A DNA stretch of 64,000 nucleotides from Tenebrio molitor (taxonomy: Eukaryota > Arthropoda > Insecta > Coleoptera > Tenebrionidae), in assembly GCF_963966145.1 (NCBI RefSeq), contig NC_091050.1:12648001-12712000 (forward strand). Reading direction: 5' to 3'. The notes beneath the pieces were generated by a model that worked only from the letters and a program-made list of their open reading frames with translations, made no database searches and was not told where the DNA came from. Of this stretch, positions 44,734-56,414 are shown piece after piece (the first letter of the stretch is position 1; each line of letters begins with the position of its first letter). A program made the translations under genes and the position numbers.

Positions 44734-47700
44734 CTCGAACTTGAGGGCTTGCTTCGAGTCGTAGTTCTTCTTGGCGAGCGCCACCCTCACCCACTCGGGC
44801 TTGTCGGAGATGGTGATGTGGAGCAGGTAGCGCACCCCGAGCAGCAAGTGCTCCAGGAAGACGAAGAACAGCACCCACTCCACCTGGCCGACGTCCGGGG
44901 CGCTTCTCTTCAGCTCGGGACTGAGACACAACAACCCGCAGTTGGTCATTATGGACATGGCCCCCAAGATCTCGAAGCAGCGCTGCCAAGCTCCGATGTC
45001 CTTGACCGGGCGACTCATCGGCCGCTGGAAGATCTTGCACAGCTTGAAGGCGTCGGCTCGGATCTCCAGGATGTTGTTGAACAAAGCCCAGAACGCAGCG
45101 ACCGGATACACCGGAGAGAAGAGAAAGACGTAACCGAACTGGATGAAGAGCTCCAGGTAGTCGTCGTAGGTGCCTTCGTAGTCCTCCATCTCGCCTTCTT
45201 TGGTCGCATCCGGGAGTCTCGAGTCATCTATGGGGATCTGGGGTAGGGACTGGAGGACAGGAGCGAGTTGCTCTTCAGTCGGGAACTTGTAAAACTTGGA
45301 CTTGGGGCGCTTCTTCGAAGAGAACAAGCGCTTCTTCAGCGCGGCAAACTAGAAAACAAGGTTGGGTCAAGTCGACCGACAGACCACACCCACTCACTTT
45401 GGATCCGTAGTATTTGAAGGCCAAAGGTAGGAGTGCTTCTTGGAGGTGGCTGATCAACTGGAAGATGATCAGCATGGTCTTGAGTTGGCTCCGAAGCATG
45501 TCCATGTCTCTGATGATGAAGGCGATGTAGAACAAAGACATGAAGTTGTTGACGAACTCGAAGAGGACTAGTTTGGTGACTCGGTGGCGGTCGTACTGCG
45601 ACTGAGTCCTGTGGTTCTCTGCAGGAGTGGGTCAGTGACTTGGGGGACGAGATCGAGGAGTGTTGAGCTTACCCCACTCGGTGAGAAAAGTGGCCAAAAC
45701 TCGATAGTAACAGTTGACGACGTAGACTAGAATCGAGTAGACTATGCTAGGTACGAGGATGACGTAATCGTCGGACGCGCGGGTCTGCTTGAGGTATTCT
45801 TCGGCCCAGAAGGAGGCCAACATCATGACGAAGGCTGCCACCAAGCAGAGGAACACGATGGGGATCGACACACAATACATCTGCGCTCAGGAGTTTTATT
45901 ATTATGAATTTTGTCTGGGTGAGGATTCGAAGGATTGTTTATGTGCGACGAGCGAGGCAATCCGAAGTGTCAGAGTTGTGATATTCAATGAACAGTGGAG
46001 AAATTTACGAGGTGGTAAAAGTTCGAACCCCTCCAAAAAAAAAAAAGATTATGATATACACGAGTGGCGAAAAACGATATTTTATCAGGAAAGGGGAGCT
46101 AGAAAATGGAAGCCAGATTGAAGTCGAAAAGTGGATTACAGATGTAAATACCGCCCCATTCACCGGAAGAAGCGCCTGGATGAAAGGGGCGATATTAGAA
46201 AAGAGGCGGCCGCACCTCGTACCCACCTTCATGTACGTGAAGTACCTCGGATGCTGCGGCTGGAGCTTCCCGGTGACGGCGTCGTAGCCCATCGAGCCCC
46301 TGAAGTTAGGCCGGGGCTCGTCCAGACTCGTCATGCCGATCGTGCCCCATCTGAACGCCAGCTCGTTGCTCTTCCTCTTCCATATCTGGGAGGAGAAGGA
46401 AAAACCGGGCGGGAATTAATTAAGCGACCTCCGGACAAAAATCCGACACTCTGTTCGGGAGCTCCGTTTATAATTCGCGGAGGGTTAATCCGCGAAAATA
46501 ATTCGGCACGGCTGCATCGGAAGGGCGTCTTTGTCGAGGGTTAATAAGAGTGTCTAAACTGAGAGGCCGAAATACAAAAAAGCCCCCGTCGCACGACTAC
46601 AATGGATGGATGACGCGGCGGCGTCTCGGAGATAAATGGGATTCGTTTCGGCGGAACGTCACATTTCGAAACTTTCCATAATGGATCACTTTCCGTTTTA
46701 TTTCGAGTGGGGGCGGGGGTCGCGACACCTTACTCGGAGCGCGGACCCGCTGGAGGAGGCGTAATTGGAATGCGACTGCTAACACGACATATCCATTAGG
46801 GGCCGTGCACCAGGTAGACCGATCGCGCGACGCCCAAGATTTGCATGGAAATGCCATCAACTTCGCACATCTACATTCGCACCCCACGCGAGGGCCTCCA
46901 TTCATACCCCGATTCTCAAAACGCCGCCCAACGCCGGCATTTACCTTACATAATACTGAAAAGAACACGTTTTTAGATTTTATTTGAAGAGTCATCGCGA
47001 CCAAAGAAATATCCCTTATCGATCTTCGCTTTGATCAAATAGTGGCCATTACAGCTTGTCATGTTGGGTTTTCATTAAATCCCCTCGAGCGCCGCCCCAC
47101 CCTCCTCCACCCTTTAAAAATGAATTTTCCGACATGTGACGCGCGTCTGCACCCTTCGATCGCCGACAGTCCTCGAGAAAAACCCGCGAAAATCCCGCAC
47201 ATTCTGTCGCCGCCCCCAAACTTCCCGACGACGAAATTAGCTGGAGGACGTTAAAGTTTGGCGAGATAAGACCCGAGCCGCACTTCCGCATAAATTGAAG
47301 CGTGAAAAGCGACGACGTCAAGGGCTCACCTCGAGGACGAGAGTCACCCACACCACGTTGAAGACGCAGAAGAGCGACATGGTGTCGGAGTAGACCATCA
47401 GCTGGAGGAGGCCGCACAAGACGGGAACGATGAGGGTGGCGGTGTAGTAGCCGAGGAAGGTGAAGTAGAGGGCTATGGCCTCGCCGAAGTACAGACGGAT
47501 CTCCTCTGGAAAAGAAAAAGGTGGATCAGCGGCGGGATCTCGTAATTGTGTCCGTAATGGGATAGCGCTAACTGAAATTAACCCGGAGAATTTTAATTGG
47601 CCGCCGTTCGGGGATATTCCCGGAGTTCTCCCAATTATGGACGGCGAAATTCCCGGGGGGAACGGAGGCCGGTCCTGGCGTGTTCCAGGTCAGGACGGCA

Positions 47701-50700
47701 CTGGCAACAAAGTGTCTTCATATTTCAACTAGACCGAACAAAAAACTAATCTCTCCTTGATATCCCCTTTTGTTACTTTCACTACCAATAACCACCATTA
47801 ACTTGGTAACGTACGTTGGGTTTTATTTTTTGAACTTGAAGGTACCGTATGTTTAAAAAAAATATACGATCAAGAGTGGCCGTGAAAAACAAACCCATCG
47901 AAAACGTGTTGCGCAACTTTACATCATTAACACATAGCCACAGAGTCAAGATTCACATGACCTGACTTTTAATTTGCGAATTACAGTGTTGTTGGACCGT
48001 ATTTGCACGGCGACTCGGTCAAATCTTGGTAACGGTGAGTCATTCGTATAGGAACCGTTCGCAAAACAGAAGGTTATGTTTTCCAATGTCTCCTTTTTTA
48101 ACGCCATTCTTGAAGAAACATTAATGAAACACTTAGTAATGCTTAAATGAGTTAAATGTAATAGGTACAAAGTGATCAAAAAGAAAACAAAGCTAAGCAG
48201 GCGTTGCAAATTATCGGTCACGTCGTAGCGGAATCCTATGCAAATAAGCGTGCAATGCAGGGGCGTAGACAATTTGTGGTCTCAAACGCTACTTTATAAT
48301 AGATCATAAAGTCTGTTTTTTTTGTAATCAATTGTCAAAGTGTTGTCAAGTTGGCAGAAAATTCGAAACACTGAATTTTATAAATCACGTTTGGAACAGT
48401 GACTTTTGAAATTGTCACCGATTGTCACATTTGACAATTTAAATTTAAATTAAACACGTGTCTCAAACTCATAAACATATGCAACATAACCTCAATAATG
48501 ATCTAGAGAAAATCTAGGGTGAAACTGAGATAGAACTAGACCAAATGTCAGTGATTTTTTAATATACACTTTGGTCTTTTACTGTGTTTTGCCATTGAAA
48601 ACCGTGAATTTTAGAATTATAATTGTGCACTTTATTATTATCATCTGATAATGGAGAAAATTTAGAAAATAAACAAGAGCAATATTGTACATTCATAAGA
48701 ATGGGTAATTTACCAGCTTTATGGCCAAACGCGACGCCACTGGTGAGAAGATTTTTCGGTGAAATGTCAAACAAACGTCAGTTTTAAAGTAACGGTATTG
48801 ATGTTAACCTTGAAAATAATTTTCGATTTCGGCAAAGTTTACGGACGCTTCCTGTCATTGTGAACAACAATTATCCCAGATAAGTGGTAAAATGAGTTTT
48901 ACAATTGAAGAGAAAGCATTAATTATTGATAATTAATTAATTAATAATAGAGTTTTCGAGAGGTAGGCAACCAATAGCACGACTGTATAGCAAGTATACA
49001 TACATCGTGTACGATTAAGCTAAGAGAGACGTTTCAATAAAACAAAAGATGAGGTAGCACTCTTGATTTGTTTTCTTGTTGATCACTCTGTACGTTTAAC
49101 ATCAAAAGCGAATTTTTTTAGCATTTTCGTACAAGGATAAATTGTAATTTAATTTAGTTTCATTTACGAATGGAAAAACAACTACATAGATGTAAATATA
49201 AAATTTATCAATTTTTACAGTTCATAGTTACTGTTTACCCGGTCGTAGAAAAAATAGTGTATGTAACTCACTCGTATTCATTACGACACTCACCTACGGC
49301 TCGTGTCGTGTCGTAATTCTCATACTCGTGTCTTAATAGCCATCATTAAATGCTTGTTGCATAATATACTATTAGGATTTAAAAAAAATGTCCAACTGAT
49401 ACAATAACACTCATTTTTCACAAAGATAACTCTTTTTATGTCCATTTCAAAATTGCATCACACATATTTTAGTTACAAGGGCAGTCATGTGAATTTTTAG
49501 TTGAAAGAGCTTCATCTCGCTTGATTCGAATTGAAAAACGCTCATTTCTATGATTGACATCTTTATTCCGAAAGATTGTCACAGCAAAAGACTAGGAAAC
49601 AATTTTGTTCCTCGACACAGTCACATAAAACACTGATATATTTTATGTAACGATGTTGAACTGCTTTACTCTCCTTTGAAAAAAGTTCTTTGTTCCTCGA
49701 GACTCTCATTTATTCTGTCGCCAACGCTCTAACGTCTATGAATGCAACTAAGATGTCGTTTTCATTTTTTACAACAAACAATAACAATCACCGGAGTTAG
49801 ATCTGGCGGATAAAGGAGTCACTGCTGCTAATGAACTAAATTTTTGTTACTATGGTCGGGAAGTTATAGATGTGGATTGGGGGGGACTTGTCGTTAAGTT
49901 GGCACTAGCAGAAAAAGTAACCAGGCGCGCTTATAACGTATTTGGAATTTATGACAGATTTGTCACTAAAGTACAGTTCACTCATGAATTTTAAGCGACC
50001 TTGAGTTTGACAATCCACATCTAAAACGTTTTTACTATAGATACTTTAATATTTTGATATCGATTTAATACGAGTATTTTAACTTTGGATCAAATTGATG
50101 AACTCAAGTTTCATTCATTGTAAATACTTAATATAAAATCCATCTGAATCCTGAACAATGACGACTAAACTTAGATATTTATCAAACACACTTCTGATTT
50201 GGTGTTATGATTTTGGATTGCCAAAATTTTTGCTGCGCTATCTGCTCAAACTTTACAACTCTGCTATAAATTTCACTATCACGGTTTAAATCAAATGCTT
50301 AACGATTTTCCAATTAGTCAATAAATGATAAACTACCCCGTATCAGTAATTCCATATTTTCTGTGTCCGACACCTCCGTTCTAAAAGAAATCAGGCTGGA
50401 TGAGCCACGCGTCCGACCAACAAGAAAAAATATTTTTTAAAAAAGAACACAATGCTTCATTTTAAAATCTTAAAAGCGGGATAAATCAGGTCTAGTAGCA
50501 ATCGAACAGAATTTCAATAAAACTCTTCACGGAGCTGTAACTCTTTCCATCGTAATAGAGACGTCTTTGCAATAAAGCCGTTGCCATTCGACACTATCAC
50601 ACCTGAACCCCTTGGAACGCAATTTCTTTGTCTTTCACGCCCATCAAAATAAAATTTATAAGAAATGCAGATAACACTAGATTTAATCAAAATTAATTGA

Positions 50701-52112
50701 ATTCATACTACGTATCTGTCCACATCCGGGGAATTTATTTTGCGCCAGCAGATCCATCCCTACATGACAATCCGCCGGCGTTCGCCGCCACCGCACAATC
50801 CCCACGACCGGTCCCCGCTAATGTCCTGCCCCCCGATTAATAAATCGATTTCCCTTGCATTCGACGTCGCCGCGAACTTCTCGAATAAATTTCACGGTCT
50901 TTGTCCTCTTCCTCCTCCTCTTCGTCCTTTTTTTTTCACAGCCCGTTAGCACCGCTGAAAAGCCGCAGACGCGCTACCAAATTGATTCGGTTCAAACGTC
51001 CGCAAACAGCGGAGTGCCGTGTAATTGCGCCCCCGTCGGACACTTTCATTAGCATTATCGGGGCGGAAGGGTTGGCTGCGGCGGTGGCGGCGGCGCTAAT
51101 TCCCGCACTAAGATCGCCATTTACAACCGCGACACGCTCGACTCCTTCTCGCCCTCTAATTGCCGCTTTAATGAACGCCATGCGCCCCATACAGCGATAG
51201 CTCACGCGTGTTAACACGTCATTATGTCGGTCGCTGATGGGACTCGTTATCTCCGGTTAATCGCCGAGACGCGACCTTAACGGCCCTTATCGCCGCGGGG
51301 GGATTTTTGCTGCGTTGTTGTTGTTACTATTTTCGGCGGCGGAATTTTCCGGGGGTTGGGAGCGCTCCGGGCGCGAAGAATAATCTATTTCTGGAGCGAC
51401 TCAAAAGAATCAAACTGGAAGGCGGAAACAAACAACACAGTTTTCTTGTGGACTCACCGATGGGCTGCTCCCCGAACGGCGACATATACCACTTCTTGCC
51501 CAGCTTCTTGAGGTGCTCCTGGTCGTGCAACGGATACACCTTCATGATGATTTTCCACTTGACGCACACCTGAAATATCGACTGGCCCTCGTACAGCGCG
51601 TACGTGGGGTACCCCGGGATGTGCTCGTCCTCGGCCAATGCCCTGATGTTCTCCAGCTCGTGCCTCACTATCGTCTGCCTCTCGGCGAGGGTGAGCAGGT
51701 CGTCGACGTGCATCCCCTCCGGGACGAAGTCCTCCAGCTGGTTCACCGTGAACTCCCGGATCACCCCGGATTTGTCCACCTTCATCAGTTCCATCTCCTC
51801 GGCTGTCTCCAGGAACTTGATCTTGGAGGCGGACAGGTGCAGGACCCAGCCCTGCGATGCTCCGGATTAGTCCTGACGGGGACGCGTCAAACAAGCGACA
51901 CTTACGTCCTCGGGGTCGGTCGGTTGACGCATCACGATCAGTTCGGCGCCCCCGTCGCGACGCTTACCCCGGATTTTGTCGATCAGCCATGTCAAGGTGT
52001 TCTCTTTGATGTCGGACGCCACTTTCAGCACCAGATAGGTGGGGGGCAAGGACGTGCCCTCGTCGAACTCGTCCGACATCACATCAGACGCGTCTAACTG
52101 CTGTTTGCTCAT
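44734..52112 (-). CDS. ANO10: Anoctamin-10 (TMEM16K), ER lipid scramblase, C-terminal tail not found
   Basis: Seven coding exons on the minus strand: 52112-51906, 51851-51458, 47505-47330, 46385-46227, 45880-45673, 45618-45398 and 45348-44734, giving 660 residues before the final donor (GTGAGT at 44733). All junctions keep frame. Compared with human ANO10 (660 aa, from memory), matches run end to end: DGGAEL near residue 55, HELENIRALAEDEHIPGYP, PLHDQEHLKKL, YFGEAIALYF, WGTIGM, EPRPNFRGSMGYDAVTGK, LFYIAFIIRDMDMLR, GTYDDYLELFIQFGYVFLFS and SDKPEWV. The NNILEIRADAFK segment matches the anoctamin helix-7 motif whose Glu and Asp bind calcium, and FLEHLLLGVRY carries the conserved helix-8 Glu region. 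ANO10 is a ten-helix Ca2+-activated lipid scramblase of the ER. Introns are 54, 3952, 944, 346, 54 and 49 bp. A CCTCAG acceptor five bases before the ATG implies an upstream non-coding exon. The tail after ALKFE is missing; without splicing only seven more residues would be read. Confidence 0.95.
47506..51457. other. Large ANO10 intron (between coding exons 2 and 3)
   Basis: 3,952 bp. GC-rich at both ends (47.5-47.7 and 50.7-51.4 kb) and AT-rich in the middle. It holds the inverted partner (49016-49092) of the transposon end at 14423-14500 and a repeat at 49326-49375 related to 35287-35325. No exon recognised. Confidence 0.5.
49016..49092. repeat. Transposon end fragment, inverted relative to 14423-14500
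   Basis: Reverse complement reads CAGAGTGATCAACA...AGAGTGCTACCTC...ACGTCTCTCTTAGC, matching 14423-14500 with a handful of substitutions. No second end of the element was found nearby. Confidence 0.65.
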
Positions 52113-52117
52113 TTTAC

Positions 52118-52488
52118 CTGAGGAAAAAACATTTTATCGATGGGAGTACAGAAAGCGACAGTTGTGGCGAGCTAAATTAGACAGTGTAGGCAACCAACAG
52201 TACACCAAATTAGTTCTGGACACATTATGACCCAACCATATACAATCTAATCACAAAAAAAAATAGGGCTGCTACAAATCGGTTCGTTTGACCCTGTCAT
52301 GCATTCGCCCCGGAGGAAATACTTAGACAATTGTTTAAACAATTTCTAGAAAGTGTTAAAGCTTTGAATGACTCTAAAAACGGGATTTTCTATTTTAACA
52401 CTTTCTACGAATTATTCAAACAATTTCCTCAGGATTTCCTTCGGTGCAAATGTACAATAGGTTGTGTTGAACCAATTTGTACCACTTA
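52118..52488. other. Upstream of ANO10 coding exon 1
   Basis: Begins with the acceptor of a 5'-UTR intron (CCTCAG at 52118-52123 on the minus strand). An imperfect inverted repeat spans about 52325-52430 (ACAATTTCTAGAAAGTGTTA pairs with TAACACTTTCTACGAATTAT). No coding region. Confidence 0.5.
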
Positions 52489-53591
52489 TACAGGGTGTCT
52501 CAGCTAAGACTTTCGAGTCTAATAACTCAGTTATTTTCCAGCGGATTTTTGTGAAATTTAAAATGCAGATATTTTAGACGGTGAAGAATAAAATCCCATT
52601 AATGCAATCACCCAAGTCTTAAAAACGTAATTTTTACATACCTTTTTAAAATGTTGAATCAATTAAGATTTACATAAAAAATTGATCGTCAATAAAAAAT
52701 GCTGTAGGGAAAAACTCGTCCTTGAAAGACGTCTGGTTTGCAAGAAAAAAGCAAAAAACTGTGTTAAACGTGGCTGCAAATGCAAAAACGTAGACGCGTA
52801 TGAAACAAACGCGCAATTTTGCAGAATTTTGGTCATCCCTTTTCGCAGAAGCGCAGGTGACATATTTGACGTTTATCTTGCTAACCTTACAAAGTTAAAG
52901 ACAACATTTGGGTATAATTTGTTATACTGAATGCTTTAATTCTTCCATAAAGGACTAAAACACGATCGGGATATTTTAGCAAGGTAATTTAGTTCACGTA
53001 CGCTTCCTGTGTCTTCAAATAAATTGACGACTCTCTTAACCTTACATTTTGTAAAGCCTACATTTGGATAGTGTTCCACGAGAAAACGCGCTCTCCATAG
53101 GCAATTTTTTTTCCTTTTTCAACAATATTGAAATTTCTGCCGCTGTAATCTATTTTTAGAGTATTTTCAATAAATTTTCACAATTTAACGTTTCTAATAA
53201 AGCGCGCCCAATTTTGACAGACTTTAAAGGGTGTACAAAATGTTGCTTGGCAATTAATCATCAATTGTTTCAAAAGGTAACTGCTCAAATACCTTCAAAT
53301 TTTACATTAAATTTTTAAGGACAAAATCTAATCTTTTCGTAGAGTCAGACAAGTGATTTACTTAATTGTTTGTGTAGACCCCTATTTTTTAATGTTTAAC
53401 AATCTAATAATAATTGCGCATGATTTTCGATAAAGGAAACGTGTTAAAATTACATTTTTTAACTTGAGGTAATTTTATTATTACTAATTAAACCCACACG
53501 GTCTAAAATATCTGCATTTTAAATTTCATAAAAATCCGTTGGCAAATAACCGAGATATTAGGCTCGAAAGTCTTAGCTGAGACACCCTGTA
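52489..53591 (-). mobile_element. TA-flanked DNA transposon, copy 2 (1.1 kb, inverted)
   Basis: Element 52491-53589 is flanked by TA, starts CAGGGTGTCTCAGCTAAGAC and ends with its reverse complement; the inverted repeats run about 90 bases. It lies in opposite orientation to the copy at 13355-14420. In element-sense (minus) orientation it carries the same PNVGFTKCKVKRVV...FEDTGSV stretch, broken by a stop soon after. On the plus strand an 82-residue Cys/Lys-rich frame (52682-52930) is retained, and on the minus strand a 66-residue frame (52663-52863); each differs from the other copy by only a few residues in the shared part. No DDE catalytic region is present. It sits within 400 bp upstream of the ANO10 coding start, probably in the 5'-UTR intron or promoter region. 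Confidence 0.85.
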
Positions 53592-56179
53592 TATTTTTGT
53601 ACTCTCAGAATTAATTCGACCGGACTAAATGTAGATTCTTAAGACCGTAAAAAAAACAGTACAACATTATTTGTACCCACCAAGTCAATCTGTCACTGGT
53701 CGCGTCGCGACTTATGTTCGTCACTGTACCTTATCAACACTTAATTAAAAACAAACACTTGAGATTGATTTTGTTCTTGTTCTTTGGTCGAGTACTAACT
53801 ATTCACCTTTCTACTCGCCTGAGAGATAATTTTTTTGTCCGAACTCCATAAATCCGGCAGCACCGAATATTTAACTTATTTACACGATCGTAAAGTCAGT
53901 CGAAATGTACGAACGATTAAACACGCTCGCTAGGTATGTGGACAACTGTTCGTTTCGCTCTGTCATTCCTGTGCGTAAAAAGCAAACAAAATTCTACATA
54001 AACCCACGCCGGAATCAACAATAAAAAAATCACTCATTCCAGTTCTATTTCAGCGAATGATCCACATTATTGCTGACCTAGAACTTAACCTGGCTGATTA
54101 AACCAATTTCTATTTCTGGCTGCGTCTGGATCTTTTGTCCCTTTATTTATTCCATTCAATTATTTACCATCCGCGCTGCGACTGAAGCCGCCTTCACACG
54201 TCGCCGATTCGTCACCCGCGCTGCGAGTAAAGCCGCCTTTACACGTCGCCGATTTGTCACCTGCTCTTTGATTTTTCTCGTATTTATGTGCTATAAAATG
54301 TACTGACGCTTTACGTGCGTTTACACACCGCAACGTAATAACTGCGGTGACCGCTGAGGGCAGCGATTTCATAGGATTATGTAGTGTTGTGGTGGTTTCG
54401 CTGCGTTGACATTTTCAGCGTATAAATCACCATTTCTGGCGTGGATTTACGGGGCCGGTCACATCCACTATGCAACTTAATAAATCTACACCTAAGGAAA
54501 ATTAATAGAGGCGAGGAAAGAAAAAATTAATCGAGGCGATAGGAGATCGGTGGTGTTGTCGGCAAAAAGCGTGCGGGGAAAGCTTGCGGTTGTTAAATGC
54601 ACAATTAATTGTACCCCTGTTTGTGACGTAAAGGTGGGCGCTCACGAGCCAGCACTGCACGCAACGGTTGGATCCGAGTACAATTTTTCTAGATCCGGAC
54701 ACTTTTACTCGTTCGCAATTAACGTGAACCGTGTGTTCGTTAGGAAGTGAAGGAGTTTACGTTTACGACCTATTCAGTATGTTTAACGGCGGCCGTAAAT
54801 GCCGGAATAAAATTAAATAAATCCGAGTTTGCACGAGTGCAGGTTTAATTGTTTGCCAACGAGAGGAGAACATCTGTGAAATGTCAGATTTCAATTGGGA
54901 CAATCTTGTTTGTGGCAACGCTGAATCGTGCAACGTTTTACATTCTTGACCGGAACAATAAACTCTGGCGGTGCGAGAAATTGTCTTAAGCGAGACTTTT
55001 CCGGTTGACTGACAGATCCACGAAAAGCGATTTCATCTTGTTAGGTATGTGCCAATCAGATGGAAGAACAGTTTTAAGGCGACGTGTGCCGGTGGAGACG
55101 TTTCGTCTGCATCGAAAACATAATTCTCTATTTTGCTAAGAATTCGCGGTGGATTCGTTGTTTTTTGAAACGACAACGCTCGTGTTTCTAATTAAAAGTT
55201 TTAATGCATATGTACTCAGTACGAGAAGGGCTGTAAAACTGGAAAGGCCAGAAGGACCTTTTTAAAACTTTTGTGAAACACACAACAGTTCATTAGATGT
55301 AAATGGAGTCTGGTGTATTTTTTTAATTGTTTTTGAATCACAAGTGTTTCTTCCACCTATTCGTTTTCATCAGAGTAGTTTACGAGCTTTAGAGTTTATC
55401 AAATCAATAAGCTATGAATTAAGGGCCATTGCGTAACTTAAGTAACCAGCTAAAAACAAAAAACAAAATCTTGCATGATGAAACACTGCCAACTACTTTA
55501 TCAGACATTTATTTTCTATTTTCCTTATTTCTTTGTAGCAAATTAAGCTAAATTTGGTTAAGTGCTTGTGTATACATTGCGAAATAAAGTTACTCAAAGT
55601 GTATAATCATAGTTATTCACGATATAAAAATCCTAAGGTGTCCTTGGACGATACGATACGGGAAAATAGCATATCTGATCAAGTATCGTAATGTAAAGTT
55701 GCGACACGATTATCGCACTAATTTTTTCTTGAACCAAATATGTAATTATTAAATGACGAAAAATAGTATTTCATAAAGCAACATTTTTTATTTCGGTTAC
55801 GCTTTTATCACAACTGCCAAAATGCAGATGAAGTAAACGATTCAAACCAAGAAAATATTTGATCAGAGATGTTACAGCAAATGAAGCCGTTGCAACTTTG
55901 ATATCAGCGCAATCACGACAAAAAATATAAAAAATTTACCTTGCATGACACTTTACCGCAGTAGTTGGGTAATATCACTTTACCACTCTAGTGCGGTAAA
56001 GTGTGTCATTATGTTTATAAAGCACCTTAATTGGCGCTGTGCAAAAATACCCACAAATTAATTCAATAATTGTGCAAACAATACATTTTGAATGAAATTT
56101 TTAACCACGATGAGTTGAAAGGAAAAAGATGAAATATACAGGGTTACTCACGAGAGGCTTCTTTATATGCAACCGAAAC
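53592..56179. other. ANO10 upstream region
   Basis: The ANO10 untranslated exon and promoter are expected somewhere here, but no exon boundary could be fixed. A 45-bp tandem repeat lies at 54171-54260. A small foldback with TTTACCGCA/TGCGGTAAA arms lies at about 55951-56010, related to a stretch at 29905-29940. Otherwise no gene recognised. Confidence 0.4.
54171..54260 (-). repeat. Two tandem 45-bp units, in frame on the minus strand
   Basis: CCGCGCTGCGACTGAAGCCG and its continuation to GTCAC at 54215 are repeated at 54216-54260 with four or five substitutions. On the minus strand both units lie in one 70-codon frame (54160-54372) as GDKSATCKGGFTRSA and GDESATCEGGFSRSA, with the frame intact. 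Much GC-richer than the surroundings. No known protein is recognised. Confidence 0.75.
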
Positions 56180-56414
56180 TACAGGGTGAGCAACAATAAC
56201 TGTTTCAGTTGGCAATAAAATTTTTTACATAAAATATTCAAGACTGTGAATTATACCCATTTCGGTTGGTTTTATTGACATTATTGACAGATGGTATACA
56301 TTTCAAATTTAAACGTCTCGGTTTTTGTAATATTTATTAATAAAATGGTAAAAAGTCACCAAAAGTTACTAGAATTTATTGCCAACTCAATCAGTAATTG
56401 TTGCTCACACGGTA
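56180..56414. mobile_element. MITE with TA target duplication (CAGGGTGAGCAACAAT ends)
   Basis: Element 56182-56412, 231 bp, starts CAGGGTGAGCAACAATAACT and ends AGTAATTGTTGCTCACACGG, flanked by TA; TTGGCAATAAA and TTTATTGCCAA extend the inverted repeat inward to about 40 bases. A short frame beginning MVKSHQKL inside may be a transposase start remnant, but nothing further is coding. Confidence 0.8.

Noticed and set aside
44360..45246. 226-codon minus-strand and 194-codon plus-strand frames over ANO10 exon 7
   Set aside because: They overlap the exon whose own frame matches ANO10 closely; these are out-of-frame shadows.
46012..46045. tRNA-like GTTCGAACCCC followed by poly-A
   Set aside because: No acceptor, D or anticodon arms upstream; it lies in an ANO10 intron and is probably chance rather than a tRNA or SINE.
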